A DNA stretch of 33,198 nucleotides from an uncultured Clostridia bacterium (GTDB lineage: Bacteria > Bacillota > Clostridia > UBA1381), in contig CATJNN010000159.1 of the NCBI GenBank assembly GCA_949742185.1, forward strand, positions 1 to 33,198, given 5' to 3'. The position numbers and the translations under genes were made by a program. Below are positions 31,017 to 33,198 of this stretch, in pieces. Positions within the stretch are counted from its first letter, which is position 1. The number at the start of each line of letters is the position of its first letter. The notes under the pieces are model-generated. The model made no database searches. It was not told the origin of the DNA and worked only from the letters and a program-made list of their open reading frames with translations.

Positions 31017-33152
31017 ATGAATTATAGCATTTTAAAAAATGAAGAACAGATTGAGATTCAAAGCTGTAAAATCTATCCGAAACCGTATAATTTGGTTAAG
31101 AATATGGAGTATGCGATGTTCGATATATCAGACAGAACAGAGCTTATCATTGAGTCGGAAGAGGAAATAAAATCAGCGGTTATACGCCCCTTAAGCGCGA
31201 AGATACCGTTTGAAATAAATTCGGGAAAAATAGCTGCTGTAATTGACCGTCCTGTTAAAATTTCTGTTGAAATTAATGGGAGCAGCGATAATAATCTTAT
31301 GATTTTTGCGAGCGAAAAAGAGAAAGAGGTTTTGCAAACGGAAAATTTCATAAGGATAAAAAAAGACGAACAACGCGAGGGTACGCTTTTTATTGATAAG
31401 GATAACACAACTGTATATATTGAAAAAGGCGCGGTTTTGCAGGGTAATATAGTTGCAGAAAACTGCAGAAACATCACAATCTGCGGCTATGGAAGAATAT
31501 GCATGGAGCGTTATACATATGAAATGCGTCCTGATTTTGCGAGGAGCGTGGATATACGCGGGTGTGAGAATGTTGAAATTCGTGATATAATAATTGACGA
31601 CAGCAATGACTGGAGCATGAGGATAACCGGATGCGACAGCGTGAATGTAACAAATGTGAAGATTTTTGGCTGCCGTGGCAATTCGGACGGAATTGATGTG
31701 TGCGGTTCGCGTAATGTTACGGTATCGGATATTTTTACAAGAGTGTGGGACGATTCATTTGTTGTGAAATCGCTTGGTACAGGGAATACGGAAAATGTGA
31801 TATTTAAAGACTCTGTGCTGTGGAACGATTTTGCAAGACCTATAGAGGTTGGGGTTGAACTTCGCGCGGATAAAGTGAGAGATATACGTTTTGAAAATAT
31901 AGATATTATTCATTCATCTACAGGCTATCCGCTCATGGGGATACATCACGGCGACCATGCGGAGGTTTCGGATATTGTGTTTAATAATATTCGTATTGAG
32001 GACACTCCCGGGGCGCAGTTGTTTGACATTCGTATAGCGGATTCAGTTTGGAGCAGAGACAACGGGATGGGTAATATACACGATATTACATTTTCCAATA
32101 TAGATTATATTGGAAAAGACGGCAGTAATATTATGCTGTCTAATTCAAGGATTGAGGGATTTAGTCCAGAACACAATATTAAAAATGTGAGATTTCATAA
32201 TGTTTGTATAAAAGGAAAAGCCGCGTTAACAGCAGAGGAGCTGGGGCTTGACGTTTACGAATACGTCGAAGAATTTTCGGTTACGTCGGATAAAAATATG
32301 CCTAAAATCGAGCCTTTGACATGCGGCATGGAGATAATAAAAGAGTTTGAATACAGCGATTTGGGTATGTATAAGGGCAGCGTGGCTGTTACGCTGTGTA
32401 ATAATAATGAGAATTCAGTTGAGGGAGAGGCGGTTTTTGCTGTGTCTCCAAAAAATACTGAAGAAGAAAAGAAATTTGTATACAATCTTGCTCCGCACGA
32501 AAGCGCGGAATATCAGTTTGAACTGAGCGTTCAGCCGGGAAAGTATGTGTTCTTTTTAAAAAATGATAAAAATGAGATTGAAAATAAATTCCTGTTTGCA
32601 GAGTTCACCGTACTTGCGCAAAAGGATGCAGATATAGAAAAATGTCCGAAATATAAATTTATTAATTATTATGATATGAACTGTGCCGAGACGCGGTTTT
32701 CAATTCAGGGAAATGAGCTTGTACTGATAAACGAGAATGAAAATGCTATGGATTTTATGCTGTACACGGCGATGCCTGCGGAGCTTGCGGACGGAGAAGT
32801 GTTATTTTCCGCAGAGGAAACAGATTTTGGAGAGGTTTGCGCGCTTATAAATAAAAACGGAACGCCGGTTCCGGCGCCGCAGCTTCGATGCCCTGCTGAA
32901 ATTACATACGTTTTTAGAAACGAGCCTAAGGTTAAGGAGATAATAAAGACTCCGTTCAGGCTTGAAGGCGGCGCAATGATAAAATTACCGCTGGAAGAAC
33001 TGGGAGTTGATATAAATGCGGAAAGCTTTTTAATGGAGCTTGCTGCAAAGACAGAGGAAACTGATGGTTTAAGGTATCCGTATACATTATTTCATTCAAC
33101 AATGCCGGAAAAAACTGCGCATATGTACGGTAAAGTAAAAATAATAAGATAG
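31017..33152 (+). CDS. Cytoplasmic GH28-like beta-helix protein with C-terminal beta-sandwich domains
   Basis: The protein is 711 aa from the ATG at 31017, behind CAGGAAGGAA. The track's start at 30921 lies inside the structured leader and is rejected. There is no signal peptide or anchor, so it acts in the cytoplasm. Residues about 1-125 form a beta-domain typical of the N-terminus of GH28-like enzymes. About 128-435 is a right-handed beta-helix (VYIEKGAVLQGNIVAENCRNITICGYG). NSDGID (222-227) corresponds to the GH28 NTD motif with Thr to Ser, and WDDSF (244-248) to the catalytic Asp pair. The GHG motif normally found next is not visible, and RIK is not clear either. About 450-560 is an Ig/CARDB-like domain, and the last 150 residues are a beta-sandwich. 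It likely hydrolyses imported uronate oligosaccharides, but the missing motifs leave activity open. Confidence 0.75.
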   Translation: MNYSILKNEEQIEIQSCKIYPKPYNLVKNMEYAMFDISDRTELIIESEEEIKSAVIRPLSAKIPFEINSGKIAAVIDRPVKISVEINGSSDNNLMIFASEKEKEVLQTENFIRIKKDEQREGTLFIDKDNTTVYIEKGAVLQGNIVAENCRNITICGYGRICMERYTYEMRPDFARSVDIRGCENVEIRDIIIDDSNDWSMRITGCDSVNVTNVKIFGCRGNSDGIDVCGSRNVTVSDIFTRVWDDSFVVKSLGTGNTENVIFKDSVLWNDFARPIEVGVELRADKVRDIRFENIDIIHSSTGYPLMGIHHGDHAEVSDIVFNNIRIEDTPGAQLFDIRIADSVWSRDNGMGNIHDITFSNIDYIGKDGSNIMLSNSRIEGFSPEHNIKNVRFHNVCIKGKAALTAEELGLDVYEYVEEFSVTSDKNMPKIEPLTCGMEIIKEFEYSDLGMYKGSVAVTLCNNNENSVEGEAVFAVSPKNTEEEKKFVYNLAPHESAEYQFELSVQPGKYVFFLKNDKNEIENKFLFAEFTVLAQKDADIEKCPKYKFINYYDMNCAETRFSIQGNELVLINENENAMDFMLYTAMPAELADGEVLFSAEETDFGEVCALINKNGTPVPAPQLRCPAEITYVFRNEPKVKEIIKTPFRLEGGAMIKLPLEELGVDINAESFLMELAAKTEETDGLRYPYTLFHSTMPEKTAHMYGKVKIIR

Positions 33153-33164
33153 GAGCTATGAATT

Positions 33165-33198
33165 ATGTTAAAAATATTATTTCAGGGTGATTCGCTTA
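33165..33198 (+). CDS. Start of an SGNH/GDSL-type hydrolase, partial at the right edge
   Basis: AGGAG at 33151-33155 precedes ATG 33165, and the frame reads MLKILFQGDSL to the window end. ILFQGDS at the very N-terminus is block I of cytoplasmic SGNH esterases, with the nucleophile Ser. An earlier ATG at 33158 runs into a TGA within about ten codons. The gene follows GH28-like by 12 bases, so it is in the same transcript. A deacetylase acting on imported oligosaccharides is the likely role. Only 11 codons are visible. Confidence 0.6.
   Translation, partial: MLKILFQGDSL

Noticed and set aside
1-33198. tRNA, rRNA, integrase, transposase or phage genes
   Set aside because: None were recognised on either strand by eye.

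Overview
The window looks like a chromosomal segment of a Gram-positive, Clostridia-type anaerobe, most likely a gut glycan degrader. Supporting signs are YesM/YesN-type regulation, LplB/YtcP-type sugar permeases, several large secreted proteins with S-layer homology (SLH) modules, Thr/Pro linkers, strong AGGAGG-type ribosome binding sites and a moderate-to-low GC content. The combination of SLH-anchored beta-helix proteins, acetylesterases and a GH88 enzyme recalls pectin specialists such as Monoglobus pectinilyticus. That comparison is an inference from memory, not a search.

Layout, left to right. (1) 1-246: the 3' end of a phosphofructokinase gene, probably the PPi-dependent type, with its own terminator. 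(2) 373-4313, minus strand: a secreted multi-domain esterase (alpha/beta hydrolase + CE6/SASA + CE12-like SGNH) whose reading frame is broken near 1805. (3) 4442-6495, plus strand: an AraC-type regulator and a GH88 unsaturated glucuronyl hydrolase, each behind a recognisable promoter. A 21-bp-spaced direct repeat lies between the regulator and the divergent esterase. (4) 6586-9435, minus strand: a YesN-type response regulator followed by a YesM-type sensor kinase. (5) 9744-33198, plus strand: a long, tightly spaced gene array. It encodes two ABC permeases, a secreted triple Asp-box/propeller-like protein running out of frame into a beta-helix module, an SLH + beta-helix protein, a propeller-like + Ig + SLH protein, an SLH protein of unknown function, a solute-binding lipoprotein, a second SLH + beta-helix protein, a cytoplasmic GH28-like protein, and the start of an SGNH/GDSL esterase.

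How the genes may work together (inference). Surface-anchored beta-helix proteins and propeller-like proteins would bind and cut an acetylated, uronate-containing polysaccharide at the S-layer, with the secreted esterase removing acetyl groups. The lipoprotein and two permeases would import oligosaccharides, using an ATPase encoded elsewhere. Cytoplasmic GH88, the GH28-like protein and the SGNH esterase would finish degradation. YesMN would sense extracellular sugar and the AraC regulator an internal or imported ligand.

Most notable signals: a canonical -1 slippery heptamer (CCCTTTC) exactly at the joint between the propeller-like ORF and the out-of-frame beta-helix ORF, with a perfect 12-bp GAGA-capped hairpin downstream; a roughly 140-nt region before the GH28-like gene that can fold as mutually exclusive antiterminator and terminator structures; a propeller-like domain family present four times; and an SLH-displayed uronate-glycan system with three paralogous beta-helix proteins.
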